From Cellulomonas sp. Root930 (GTDB lineage Bacteria > Actinomycetota > Actinomycetes > Actinomycetales > Cellulomonadaceae): DNA of 64,000 nucleotides. The stretch spans positions 3,017,879 to 3,081,878 of the forward strand of contig LMJI01000001.1 of the NCBI GenBank assembly GCA_001429255.1, given 5' to 3'. Position 1 is the first letter of the stretch. Each line of letters starts with the position of its first letter. Shown here one piece after another: positions 34,704-42,532 of this stretch. The notes under the pieces are model-generated. The model was not told where the DNA came from and made no database searches. It saw only the letters and a program-made list of their open reading frames with translations. The position numbers and the translations under genes were made by a program.

Positions 34704-37571
34704 GTGGTGCCCCGATCCCGCAGATCCGCCTCGTCGTCCCCGTCCCCGGACCAGAGCACGCCCGACGCAGAGCCGTCGCCGGCCGAGCGGTACGCGGCCG
34801 CGAAGCGACGGGCCGAGGTCGACCGCAGCGAGCTGGGCCAGTTCCGTGAGCTGCTCGGCTTCCCCCTCGACGACTTCCAGGTCGAGGCGTGCAAGGCGCT
34901 GGAGCGGGGGAGCGGGGTGCTCGTCGCCGCCCCCACCGGAGCCGGCAAGACCGTCGTCGGCGAGTTCGCGGTGCACCTCGCGCTCGCGTCCGGGCGCAAG
35001 GCGTTCTACACGACGCCCATCAAGGCCCTCTCCAACCAGAAGTACGGCGATCTGGTCCGACGCTACGGAGCCGACCGCGTCGGCCTGCTGACCGGCGACA
35101 CCACCATCAACGGCGACGCACCCGTCGTGGTGATGACCACCGAGGTCCTGCGCAACATGCTGTACGCGGGGTCGAGCACCCTGCAGGGGCTCGGCTTCGT
35201 CGTGATGGACGAGGTGCACTACCTCGCGGACCGGTTCCGGGGCCCCGTGTGGGAGGAGGTGATCATCCACCTCACCGACGACGTGCAGCTGGTCTCCTTG
35301 TCCGCGACCGTGTCCAACGCGGAGGAGTTCGGGGACTGGCTGGCCACCGTCCGCGGGGACACCACGGTGGTGGTGAGCGAGCACCGACCCGTCCCGCTCG
35401 GCCAGCACGTGCTGGTACGCGGCGACCTGCTCGACCTGTACGCCGGCCACGTGGACCCCACCGCGCCGGGCGTCGACCCGCCGATCAACCCCGACCTCAC
35501 GCACCTGCTGCGGCGCAGCAACCGGGAGGAGCCAGGGCAGCCGCGCCGCGGACCGCGGGACCGAGGTGGCCGTCCGCGTCCCGGCGGAGGACGACCCGGT
35601 GGCGGTCGCCCGACCCCCCGGTTCGCGGTCGTCGACGCGCTCGACCGGGACGGCCTGCTGCCGGCAATCGTGTTCATCTTCTCCCGCGCCGGGTGCCAGG
35701 GCGCCGTCCAGCAGTGCCTGGCGGCGGGCGTCCGGCTGACCAGTCCCGCCGAGGTCTCCGAGATCCGCCGCATCGTGGAGGAGCGGTGCGCCGCGGTCCC
35801 CCCGGAGGACCTCGACGTGCTCGGCTACTGGGAGTTCAGCGACGCCCTGCAGCGGGGCGTCGCCGCGCACCATGCCGGGATGCTCCCGCTGTTCAAGGAG
35901 ACCGTCGAGGACCTCTTCTCGCGCGGCCTCGTCAAGGTCGTGTTCGCCACGGAGACGCTCGCGCTGGGCATCAACATGCCCGCGCGCTCGGTGGTGATGG
36001 AGAAGCTGGTCAAGTGGGACGGGTCGAGCCACGTCGACGTCACGCCGGGGGAGTACACCCAGCTGACCGGGCGCGCGGGCCGGCGCGGGATCGACACGGA
36101 GGGTCACGCGGTCGTCGTGGCGCATCCCGGGCTCGACCCCGTGCAGCTGGCGGGCCTGGCGTCCAAGCGCCTGTACCCGCTGCGCTCGAGCTTCCGACCG
36201 ACCTACAACATGGCGGTCAACCTCGTCGCGCAGGTGGGTCGGGACAGGGCGCGTGAGGTCCTCGAGACGTCCTTCGCGCAGTTCCAGGCCGATCGGGGCG
36301 TGGTGGGCCTCGCGCGGCAGGCACAGGGGCACGCAGAGGCCTTGGAGGGGTACGCCAAGGCGATGGAGTGCCACCTCGGCGACTTCCCGGAGTACGCCGC
36401 CCTGCGCCGCACGATCGCCGCTCGCGAGAAGGACCTGACCCGGGCCGAGGCACAGGCGCGGCGTGCCGAGGTGGCCCGCACCCTCGAAGGGCTGCGCGTC
36501 GGTGACATCCTAGAGATCCCCGTCGGCCGCCGGTCCGGGCACGCCGTCGTCATCGACCCCGGTGGTGACGGCGGGTTCGACGGTCCTCGTCCCACCGTGC
36601 TGACGATCGACCGCCAGGTGCGCAAGCTCACCGTGGCCGACGTCGGGACCGGGGTGCGCACGGTGGGCTTCCTGCGCGTGCCCAAGGGCTTCACCGCGCG
36701 CGTGCCGGCGGCCCGTCGGGATCTGGCGGCCGCGCTGCGGTCGTCGGTGGGCACCAGCACCGGACCCACCCGCAAGGACCGCCCCAAGGGCGGCCAGCGC
36801 GCGGCCGCGGACGACGCCGAGATCGCGGCCCTGCGGCGCAGGCTGCGCGCGCACCCGTGCCACAGCTGTCCCGACCGCGAGGAGCACGCCCGCTGGGCCG
36901 AGCGCTGGGCGCGCCTGGCGGGGGAGCACGACGCCCTCGTCGCCCGGATCGCGGGCCGCACCGGCTCGATCGCCGCGGTCTTCGACCGCATCTGCGACAT
37001 CCTGCTGCGCCTCGGCTACCTGGAGCGGACCACCGACGACGCCGGCCGCGGCGCCCTGCAGGTCACGGACGACGGACGGTGGCTGCGCCGGATCTACGCC
37101 GAGAACGACCTCCTGCTCGCCGAGTGTCTGCGCCGCGGCATCTTCGACGAGCTCGACGCCCCCGGCCTGGCCGCGGCGGTGTCCACGCTCGTCTACCGGT
37201 CACGCCGCGACGACCAGGGCGAGCCGCGGATCCCCGGCGGTCCGGGCAGCCGGCTCGGGGTGGCGCTCGACGCGTGCGTGCGCGCGTGGTCGGAGCTGGA
37301 CGACCTGGAGACGGCGCACAAGGTGGAGACCATCCAGCCGCTCGACGCGGGGCTGGTCGAGGCCGTGCACCGCTGGGCGGCCGGTCGCAGCCTGGACGCG
37401 GTCCTCAAGGGCAGCGAGCTGTCCGCGGGCGACTTCGTGCGGTGGTGCAAGCAGGTCATCGACGTGCTCGACCAGGTGTCCCAGGCGGCGCCGCACCAGC
37501 GCCTGCGGGACACCGCCCGCAAGGCGGTCGACGCCCTCCGGCACGGGGTGGTGGCGTACTCGTCGGTGTGA
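34704..37571 (+). CDS. helY: Ski2/Mtr4-like DEVH-box RNA helicase (HelY type)
   Basis: ATP-dependent RNA helicase thought to work in RNA processing or turnover. It has 955 residues. Motifs in order are Q-like FPLDDFQVEACKALE, Walker A APTGAGKTVVGEFA, VVMDEVHYL (DEVH), LSATVSNAEEFGDWL, then in the second RecA domain VFATETLALGINMPARSVV and QLTGRAGRRGID. The C-terminal half has the DSHCT-type domain found in Ski2-like enzymes. An insertion of about 30 residues rich in arginine, glycine and proline lies near residues 270-305 between the RecA domains. The start is GTG at 34704 by its distance from a TAGGGT box; upstream GTGs are possible. Confidence 0.92.
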   Translation: MVPRSRRSASSSPSPDQSTPDAEPSPAERYAAAKRRAEVDRSELGQFRELLGFPLDDFQVEACKALERGSGVLVAAPTGAGKTVVGEFAVHLALASGRKAFYTTPIKALSNQKYGDLVRRYGADRVGLLTGDTTINGDAPVVVMTTEVLRNMLYAGSSTLQGLGFVVMDEVHYLADRFRGPVWEEVIIHLTDDVQLVSLSATVSNAEEFGDWLATVRGDTTVVVSEHRPVPLGQHVLVRGDLLDLYAGHVDPTAPGVDPPINPDLTHLLRRSNREEPGQPRRGPRDRGGRPRPGGGRPGGGRPTPRFAVVDALDRDGLLPAIVFIFSRAGCQGAVQQCLAAGVRLTSPAEVSEIRRIVEERCAAVPPEDLDVLGYWEFSDALQRGVAAHHAGMLPLFKETVEDLFSRGLVKVVFATETLALGINMPARSVVMEKLVKWDGSSHVDVTPGEYTQLTGRAGRRGIDTEGHAVVVAHPGLDPVQLAGLASKRLYPLRSSFRPTYNMAVNLVAQVGRDRAREVLETSFAQFQADRGVVGLARQAQGHAEALEGYAKAMECHLGDFPEYAALRRTIAAREKDLTRAEAQARRAEVARTLEGLRVGDILEIPVGRRSGHAVVIDPGGDGGFDGPRPTVLTIDRQVRKLTVADVGTGVRTVGFLRVPKGFTARVPAARRDLAAALRSSVGTSTGPTRKDRPKGGQRAAADDAEIAALRRRLRAHPCHSCPDREEHARWAERWARLAGEHDALVARIAGRTGSIAAVFDRICDILLRLGYLERTTDDAGRGALQVTDDGRWLRRIYAENDLLLAECLRRGIFDELDAPGLAAAVSTLVYRSRRDDQGEPRIPGGPGSRLGVALDACVRAWSELDDLETAHKVETIQPLDAGLVEAVHRWAAGRSLDAVLKGSELSAGDFVRWCKQVIDVLDQVSQAAPHQRLRDTARKAVDALRHGVVAYSSV

Positions 37572-37642
37572 CGTGACGCCCGTGACGGACTCCGGGGACG
37601 GGTTCGCCCTGTTGTGCGGCCTCTGCCTGCGCTGACCTGCCC

Positions 37643-37648
37643 TATCGT
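37643..37648 (+). promoter_or_regulatory. -10 box (TATCGT) for the amidohydrolase
   Basis: TATCGT ends 8 bases before the GTG at 37657. It is the only plausible promoter in the 85-base gap after the helicase. Confidence 0.35.
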
Positions 37649-37656
37649 GTGCCCCT

Positions 37657-39285
37657 GTGAGCTCGACCCTCTACCGACACGGCGTGGTGCACACCTCGGC
37701 CGACCCCTTCGCCGAGGCGATCCTCATCGACGACGGCACCGTCGCCTGGATCGGTGCCGACGACACCGCCGACGGCCTGGTGTCGCGCGCCGACGAGGTG
37801 GTCGACCTCGACGGGGCGCTGGTCGCCCCCGGGTTCGTCGACGCGCACGTCCACGTGCTCGAGACCGGGCTCGCGCTGGAGAGCATCGACCTGTCGCCCG
37901 AGGGCGGCGTGCACTCGCTGGCGGACGCCCTGGACGCCGTCCACCGCGCCGCTGCGGCCCGGTCCGGGCCCGACCCGGTGCTCGGCTTCGGCTGGGACGA
38001 GCTGCGCTGGCCCGAAGGCCGCCCGCCCACGCGGGACGAGCTCGACGCCGCCGGCGGCGGAGCGCCCGTCTACCTCGCGCGGGTCGACGTCCACTCGGCC
38101 GTGGTCTCGACCGCGCTGTCGCGCAGCGCGGGTCTCGACATGCTCCCCGGCTGGAGCTTCGACGGCCGGGTCGAGCGGGACGCCCACCACGCGGCCCGCG
38201 ACGCCGCGCGCGACGTCACCCCCGAGCGCCGCACCGCCCTGTACCGCCGCGCCCTGACGCACGCCGCCGCGCGGGGGGTGGTGTCCGTGCACGAGCACTC
38301 GGCGCCGTCCATCGACACGCGCGCCGGGCTGGTGGAGCTGCTGGAGCTGACGGCGGACGCGCGCGACGGTCTGCCGCACCTCGTCGCGTACCGCGGTGAG
38401 CAGTGCGTGACGGTCGACGACGCCCGCGAGATCCTCGCGGCGATCCCGGGCCTCACGGGGATCGGCGGCGACCTCAACGTGGACGGTTCGCTCGGCTCCC
38501 GCACGGCGGCGGTGCGCGCGCCGTACACCGACGCCCCGGGGACGTCCGGGGTCCTGTACCTGGGCGCGGAGCAGATCTGCAACCACCTGACCGCCGTGAC
38601 GCGCGCCGGGGTGCAGGGCGGCTTCCACGTGATCGGCGACCGCGCCATGGACGAGCTCCTGATCGGCCTGCGGGCGGCCGTCGACGTCGAGGGTCCGGAC
38701 GCCATCGCGCGCATGGGCCACCGGCTGGAGCACGCGGAGATGGTCGATGCACCGACGCTCGCGGCCCTCGTCCTGCTCGGGGTGCGCCTGAGCATGCAGC
38801 CGGCGTTCGACGCGGCGTGGGGAGGACCGGACGGCATGTACGCCACCCGGCTCGGCGCGGGGCGTGCGGCGGCGCTCAACCCGCTCGCGGACCTGGCCAC
38901 CGCCGGCGTCCCCCTCGCGTTCGGTTCCGACTCGCCCGTGACGCCCGTCGACCCGTGGGCGGGGGTCCGGGCCGCCGTGCAGCATCACGCGGCCGACCAG
39001 CGGATCTCCGCGCGTGCGGCCTTCCGGGCGTCGACCCGCGGCGGCTGGCGGGTCGCCGGGCTCGACCACACGGGCGCCGGGGAGCTACGGGTGGGCTCGC
39101 CCGCGCACTTCGCGGTCTGGCGCGCCGAGCACCTCACGGTGCAGTCGGCGGAAGGGCGGTTCTCGTCCTGGAGTGCCGACGCGCGCGCCGGGATCCCGCT
39201 CCTGCCGGATCTTGCGCTGGACGCGCCGGCGCCGGTCTGCCTGCGGACGGTCCGCGACGGGATCGTCCTGCACGACGCGCTCTGA
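37657..39285 (+). CDS. Amidohydrolase family 3 protein (YtcJ-like)
   Basis: A metal-dependent hydrolase of unknown substrate. It has 542 residues: a small beta-sandwich from N- and C-terminal ends (DGTVAWIGADDTADGL) around a TIM barrel. Metal and catalytic elements are GFVDAHVHVLETG (HxH), GGDLNVDGSLGSRTAA, HVIGDRAMDEL, HRLEHAEM and FGSDSPV (aspartate). This set is typical of the YtcJ/NfdA branch, whose known members hydrolyse N-substituted amides and formamides. There is no signal peptide, so it is cytosolic. It stands alone between the helicase and a 415-base gap. Confidence 0.88.
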   Translation: MSSTLYRHGVVHTSADPFAEAILIDDGTVAWIGADDTADGLVSRADEVVDLDGALVAPGFVDAHVHVLETGLALESIDLSPEGGVHSLADALDAVHRAAAARSGPDPVLGFGWDELRWPEGRPPTRDELDAAGGGAPVYLARVDVHSAVVSTALSRSAGLDMLPGWSFDGRVERDAHHAARDAARDVTPERRTALYRRALTHAAARGVVSVHEHSAPSIDTRAGLVELLELTADARDGLPHLVAYRGEQCVTVDDAREILAAIPGLTGIGGDLNVDGSLGSRTAAVRAPYTDAPGTSGVLYLGAEQICNHLTAVTRAGVQGGFHVIGDRAMDELLIGLRAAVDVEGPDAIARMGHRLEHAEMVDAPTLAALVLLGVRLSMQPAFDAAWGGPDGMYATRLGAGRAAALNPLADLATAGVPLAFGSDSPVTPVDPWAGVRAAVQHHAADQRISARAAFRASTRGGWRVAGLDHTGAGELRVGSPAHFAVWRAEHLTVQSAEGRFSSWSADARAGIPLLPDLALDAPAPVCLRTVRDGIVLHDAL

Positions 39286-39448
39286 CGTCCGACCGGGTGA
39301 ATTCTGCGGCGCCGGCGGCCGACCGGATCCGCCCGCTTCGACCCGATCCGCCGACACGCGGAGCGACACGCCGAGCCGAACAGTACAGACGGGACCGATG
39401 GTGCGCGGGTGACCTGCGCGTACGGCTCCCACCTGCACCGACGCTGCC
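39286..39448 (+). other. Non-coding stretch with no recognised feature
   Basis: First part of a 415-base gap between the amidohydrolase stop and lnt. Two imperfect copies of a GACC-GATCCGCC pattern (near 39320 and 39340) are the only structure seen. Small open frames crossing it on both strands have no recognisable protein features. Confidence 0.5.
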
Positions 39449-39476
39449 TTGACACCTCTGTGGATCTCGGTAGGTT
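39449..39476 (+). promoter_or_regulatory. Near-consensus primary sigma promoter (TTGACA, 16-base spacer, TAGGTT)
   Basis: TTGACA at 39449-39454 is a perfect -35, and TAGGTT at 39471-39476 fits TANNNT with a 16-base spacer. It is the best full promoter noticed in the window. Transcription would start near 39483, about 220 bases before lnt, which has its own -10 box. The product is therefore likely the structured RNA at 39483-39643. Confidence 0.55.
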
Positions 39477-39482
39477 CCTCAG

Positions 39483-39643
39483 GAGATCCACCGCGGCGAC
39501 ATGCCCACGACGACGTCGGGCCTGCTGGGCCGCGGTAGGGGGTAGGGCTCCGACCGGGCCCGCGTGTTCAGTAGACAACGGTCCGTGCGCCTGCACGCCG
39601 ACCGGTACGAAGGACACGCGGGCCGGTCGGTCGGACCTCGGCC
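39483..39643 (+). ncRNA. Candidate structured RNA upstream of lnt (two strong stem-loops)
   Basis: Two independent hairpins follow the promoter. The first pairs ACCGCGGC at 39490-39497 with GCCGCGGT at 39529-39536, and inside it GCCC at 39503-39506 with GGGC at 39518-39521. The second pairs 39551-39567 with 39614-39629: core CCCGCGTGT/ACACGCGGG plus seven further pairs around one bulged G. It encloses GGTC/GACC (39580-39583 / 39600-39603) and GTGC/GCAC (39585-39588 / 39593-39596). The 3' strand of the second hairpin can alternatively pair as GGCCG/CGGCC (39621-39625 / 39639-39643). I do not recognise a known RNA family; the loops lack the C-runs of 6C RNA. A 14-codon ORF (39501-39545) lies in the first hairpin. 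Confidence 0.45.
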
Positions 39644-39688
39644 GGAGCCCTGACACCCACTCCTTCTCCGGGCCTCAGCCCGCTGCCG

Positions 39689-39694
39689 TACCCT
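39689..39694 (+). promoter_or_regulatory. -10 box (TACCCT) for lnt, probably leaderless
   Basis: TACCCT ends 6 bases before the lnt GTG at 39701. Confidence 0.4.
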
Positions 39695-39700
39695 CCAGGG

Positions 39701-41266
39701 GTGCCCGCCCGTGAACCCGCCCGCTGGTGGACTCTCGTCCTCGCCGTCGCGGGGGGCGTCCTCACCCGGCTCGCGTTCCCGGCGCCCGGGTGGTGGGGCA
39801 CGGCGTTCCTCGGCGTGGCCCTGCTGTACCTGGCCCTGCGCCGGGACAGCGCCCGCTGGAACGCCCTCGTCGGGCTCCTGTGGGGTCTCGCGTTCATCGC
39901 CCCGCTGATCACCTGGGCGGACGAGGCGGTCGGCCAGGTGCCCTGGCTGGCCCTCAGCACATTGGAGGCGTCGTACTTCGCCCTGTTCGGCGCGGCATGG
40001 GCCTGGGCGCGGCGGGGCAACTCGGTGTGGCGCAGCGTCGGCCTGCAGGTGCTCGTCTTCACGATCCTGTTCGTCGCGACCGAGGAGCTCGCCGCCGCGT
40101 GGCCGTTCGGCGGGTTCCCGTGGGGGCGGCTGGCGTTCTCGCAGGCAGACTCGCCGCTCGCCGCCCTGGTGTCGCTGGGGGGCACCCCGCTGCTCACCGG
40201 GGCGGTGGTGGCCGTCGGCGTGCTGCTCGCCCGCATCCTGCTCGCCGCCCGCCGGCTGGAGATCGGGCGGCTGGTGGTCGCGACCGCCGTCGTGGCGGCG
40301 TTCGTGGTGGTCGGGTTGCTGATCCCGCTCGACACGCAGGCGCAGACCGGCACCCTGCGCGTCGGCGCCGTGCAGGGCAACGTCCCGGGCGTCGGGCTCG
40401 ACGCGTTCGGCCAGCGCCAGGCGGTGCTGGACAACCACGTGGCAGGCACCATGGCCCTGCTCGACCAGGTGGAGCCCGGAGAGCTCGATCTCGTCCTCTG
40501 GCCGGAGAACGGCACGGACATCGACCCGCAGGTCGACCAGACGGCCGCGGGGCTCATCGACGGCGCGGCGCAGGCGGTGGGCGCACCGATGCTCGTCGGC
40601 ACCGTCGAGTACCCGCCCAGCGGCGGCCGCTACAACACCGCGGTCCTCTGGGAACCGGGCGTCGGCGTCACCGCGACGTACACCAAGCAGCACCCGGCAC
40701 CGTTCGCCGAGTACATCCCGCTGCGGTCGCTGGTCCGGCCGTTCTCCTCGGCGGTCGACCTGGTGACGCGGGACATGCTGCCCGGCGACGAGCCCGGCTA
40801 CATCCCGCTCGACTCGGAGCGCCTCGGGCGGACGGTCGGCATCGGCGACGTCATCTGCTTCGAGGTGGCGTACGACGGCATCGTGCGCGGCGCGGTGCAG
40901 GCCGGGGGAGAGGTGCTCGTCGTGCAGACGAACAACGCCTCCTTCGGGGTGTCCGACGAGTCGACGCAGCAGCTTGCGATGTCCCGCATCCGGGCCATCG
41001 AGCACGGTCGTGCGACCGTGCAGATCTCCACCGTCGGCGTGAGCGCGGTCATCGAGCCCAACGGGGTGATCAGCCAGCAGACGGGTCTCTTCACCGCGGA
41101 GCAGATGGTGGCTACCCTTCCTCTGCGCGACACGCTGACCCCCGCGACGAGGCTGGGCTCGTGGCCCGCGTGGATCATCGACGCCCTCGCGGTGTGCGTG
41201 GTGGTCGCCGGTGCAGCCGGCGCGCACCGGGTGCGTCGCTCCGACCGGATCGAGACAGCCGCATGA
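39701..41266 (+). CDS. lnt: Apolipoprotein N-acyltransferase
   Basis: Membrane enzyme that adds the third acyl chain to lipoproteins. It has 521 residues: about six membrane segments in the first 210 residues, an extracytoplasmic nitrilase-like domain, and one C-terminal membrane segment. The Glu-Lys-Cys triad is visible in LVLWPENGTDI, TKQHPAPFAEYIPLR and GDVICFEVAYD. The start is GTG at 39701. The stop overlaps ppm1 by four bases. In M. tuberculosis the two domains are fused into one Ppm1 protein; here they are separate but translationally coupled. Confidence 0.93.
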   Translation: MPAREPARWWTLVLAVAGGVLTRLAFPAPGWWGTAFLGVALLYLALRRDSARWNALVGLLWGLAFIAPLITWADEAVGQVPWLALSTLEASYFALFGAAWAWARRGNSVWRSVGLQVLVFTILFVATEELAAAWPFGGFPWGRLAFSQADSPLAALVSLGGTPLLTGAVVAVGVLLARILLAARRLEIGRLVVATAVVAAFVVVGLLIPLDTQAQTGTLRVGAVQGNVPGVGLDAFGQRQAVLDNHVAGTMALLDQVEPGELDLVLWPENGTDIDPQVDQTAAGLIDGAAQAVGAPMLVGTVEYPPSGGRYNTAVLWEPGVGVTATYTKQHPAPFAEYIPLRSLVRPFSSAVDLVTRDMLPGDEPGYIPLDSERLGRTVGIGDVICFEVAYDGIVRGAVQAGGEVLVVQTNNASFGVSDESTQQLAMSRIRAIEHGRATVQISTVGVSAVIEPNGVISQQTGLFTAEQMVATLPLRDTLTPATRLGSWPAWIIDALAVCVVVAGAAGAHRVRRSDRIETAA

Positions 41267-42036
41267 CCGAGACCCCGCAGCGGGTGCTCGTCGTCGTCCC
41301 GACGTACGACGAGCGCGAGAACCTGCCGGGCGCGCTGGACCGCCTGCGCACCCACGTCCCGGACGCCGACGTCCTGGTGGTCGACGACGGCTCGCCCGAC
41401 GGCACCGGAGAGCTCGCGGAGAAGATCGCGGAGACCGAGACCGCAGCGGATGGCTCGCGCCGGATCCACGTCCTGCACCGGGCCGGCAAGCTGGGCCTGG
41501 GCACCGCGTACGTGGCCGGGTTCGGGTGGGCGCTCGAGCGGGGCTACGACGTCGTCGTCGAGATGGACGCCGACGGCTCGCACCGCGCCGAGGACCTGCC
41601 CCTCCTGCTGGCCGCGATCGACGACGCGGACCTCGTGCTCGGCTCCCGGTGGGTGCCCGGCGGGAGCGTGGTGAACTGGCCGATGAGCCGGCTCCTGCTG
41701 TCGCGCGGCGCGAACACCTACACCCGCATCGCGCTCGGCATCCCGCTGCACGACGCCACCGGTGGCTTCCGCGCCTACCGCGCCTCGCTGCTCGGCGAGC
41801 TGACCCTGCAGGACGTCGCGTCGCAGGGGTACTGCTTCCAGGTCGACATGGCGTGGCGCGCCGTCCGTAGCGGCGCCCGGGTGGTCGAGGTGCCCATCAC
41901 GTTCGTCGAGCGCGAGCTCGGCCAGTCCAAGATGAGCCGCGCGATCGTCGTCGAGGCGCTGGTCAACGTGACCCGGTGGGGGATAGCAGAACGCTCCCGC
42001 CGTGTGGCGGGAGCGTTCCGTCGATCTCGAGGCTGA
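41263..42036 (+). CDS. ppm1: Polyprenol monophosphomannose synthase
   Basis: GT2 glycosyltransferase that moves mannose from GDP-mannose to polyprenyl phosphate, giving the lipid donor for extracytoplasmic mannosylation of proteins and glycolipids. It has 257 residues. Motifs are VVPTYDERENLPGAL, VVDDGSPDGTGELA, EMDADGSH (metal-binding), GSRWVPGGSV and ELGQSKMSRAI. The ATG at 41263 overlaps the lnt stop. The last 16 codons contain a perfect 12-bp inverted repeat that probably serves as the terminator, and the ORF ends 5 bases before the convergent rbpA stop. Confidence 0.94.
   Translation: MTETPQRVLVVVPTYDERENLPGALDRLRTHVPDADVLVVDDGSPDGTGELAEKIAETETAADGSRRIHVLHRAGKLGLGTAYVAGFGWALERGYDVVVEMDADGSHRAEDLPLLLAAIDDADLVLGSRWVPGGSVVNWPMSRLLLSRGANTYTRIALGIPLHDATGGFRAYRASLLGELTLQDVASQGYCFQVDMAWRAVRSGARVVEVPITFVERELGQSKMSRAIVVEALVNVTRWGIAERSRRVAGAFRRSRG
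41990..42017. terminator. Bidirectional hairpin inside the 3' end of ppm1
   Basis: AACGCTCCCGCC (41990-42001) and GGCGGGAGCGTT (42006-42017) form a perfect 12-bp stem around the loop GTGT. It lies between convergent ppm1 and rbpA but within the ppm1 reading frame, ending 19 bases before its stop. It has no U-tract on either strand. Confidence 0.65.
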
Positions 42037-42041
42037 GTGCC

Positions 42042-42386
42042 TCAGGCGCTGCGGCGCAGCTTGCCCGAGCGGAGGAGGTCCAGGCGCTCGTCGAGCAGCT
42101 CCTGGAGCTCGCCGACCGTCCGGCGCTCGAGCAGCATGTCCCAGTGGGTGCGCGGCGGCTTGCCGGCCTTCACCTCGGGCCGCGACGCGTCACGGAGCAG
42201 TGCTTCCTCGCCGCAACGGCACTCCCACACCACCGGGACGTCGGCCTCGACCGAGAACGGCAGGATGATGGTGTGCCCGTTGGGGCAGTCGTAGTGAGCC
42301 TGGAGGCGGGGGGCGAACTCGACGCCGTCTTCCGTCTCCATGCTGTGGGACCCGATGCGCATGCCGCGCAGGGACCGGTTTGCCAT
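42042..42386 (-). CDS. rbpA: RNA polymerase-binding protein RbpA
   Basis: Actinobacterial transcription factor that binds the primary sigma factor and RNA polymerase and stabilises open promoter complexes. It has 114 residues. The N-terminal tail MANRSLRGMRIGSHSMETE, the zinc-binding core YDCPNGH...WECRCG, and the sigma-interaction helix RTHWDMLLERRTVGELQELLDERLDLLR are all present. The start is ATG at 42386 with GGAGG upstream. An ECF-type promoter lies about 60 to 85 bases upstream; in Streptomyces rbpA is a known SigR target. Confidence 0.96.
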   Translation of the reverse strand: MANRSLRGMRIGSHSMETEDGVEFAPRLQAHYDCPNGHTIILPFSVEADVPVVWECRCGEEALLRDASRPEVKAGKPPRTHWDMLLERRTVGELQELLDERLDLLRSGKLRRSA

Positions 42387-42443
42387 CTGGGGAACCTCCG
42401 TGCCGTTGTACGGCCGTCGAGAGTGAGAACTTCCACCGGTGTC

Positions 42444-42469
42444 AACGGCGGGCGCCCCTCCAGTGTTCC
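42444..42469 (-). promoter_or_regulatory. ECF-type (SigR/SigH-like) promoter for rbpA
   Basis: On the minus strand GGAAC (42469-42465), an 18-base spacer and GTT (42446-42444) match the thiol-stress ECF consensus GGAA(T/C)-N18-GTT. The implied start leaves a leader of about 50 bases before the rbpA ATG. Confidence 0.6.
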
Positions 42470-42519
42470 AGGAGGACGTGAAGGTCTCGTGAACGCGGGT
42501 GGGGTGCGGGGGAGAGGCT

Positions 42520-42525
42520 TAGGGT
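42520..42525 (+). promoter_or_regulatory. -10 box (TAGGGT) for the aldo/keto reductase, probably leaderless
   Basis: TAGGGT ends 7 bases before the GTG at 42533 and supports that start rather than the in-frame ATG at 42596. Confidence 0.4.
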
Positions 42526-42532
42526 TGCCCGG

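Noticed and set aside
39483..39643. 6C RNA, 4.5S RNA or 6S RNA assignment for the structured region
   Set aside because: No C-runs in the loops, no GGAA-capped SRP domain and no long single hairpin with a central bubble were seen, so no known name was given.
39409..39714. 101-codon plus-strand ORF over the gap before lnt
   Set aside because: No ribosome binding site or protein-like pattern; it overlaps the hairpins and the lnt start.
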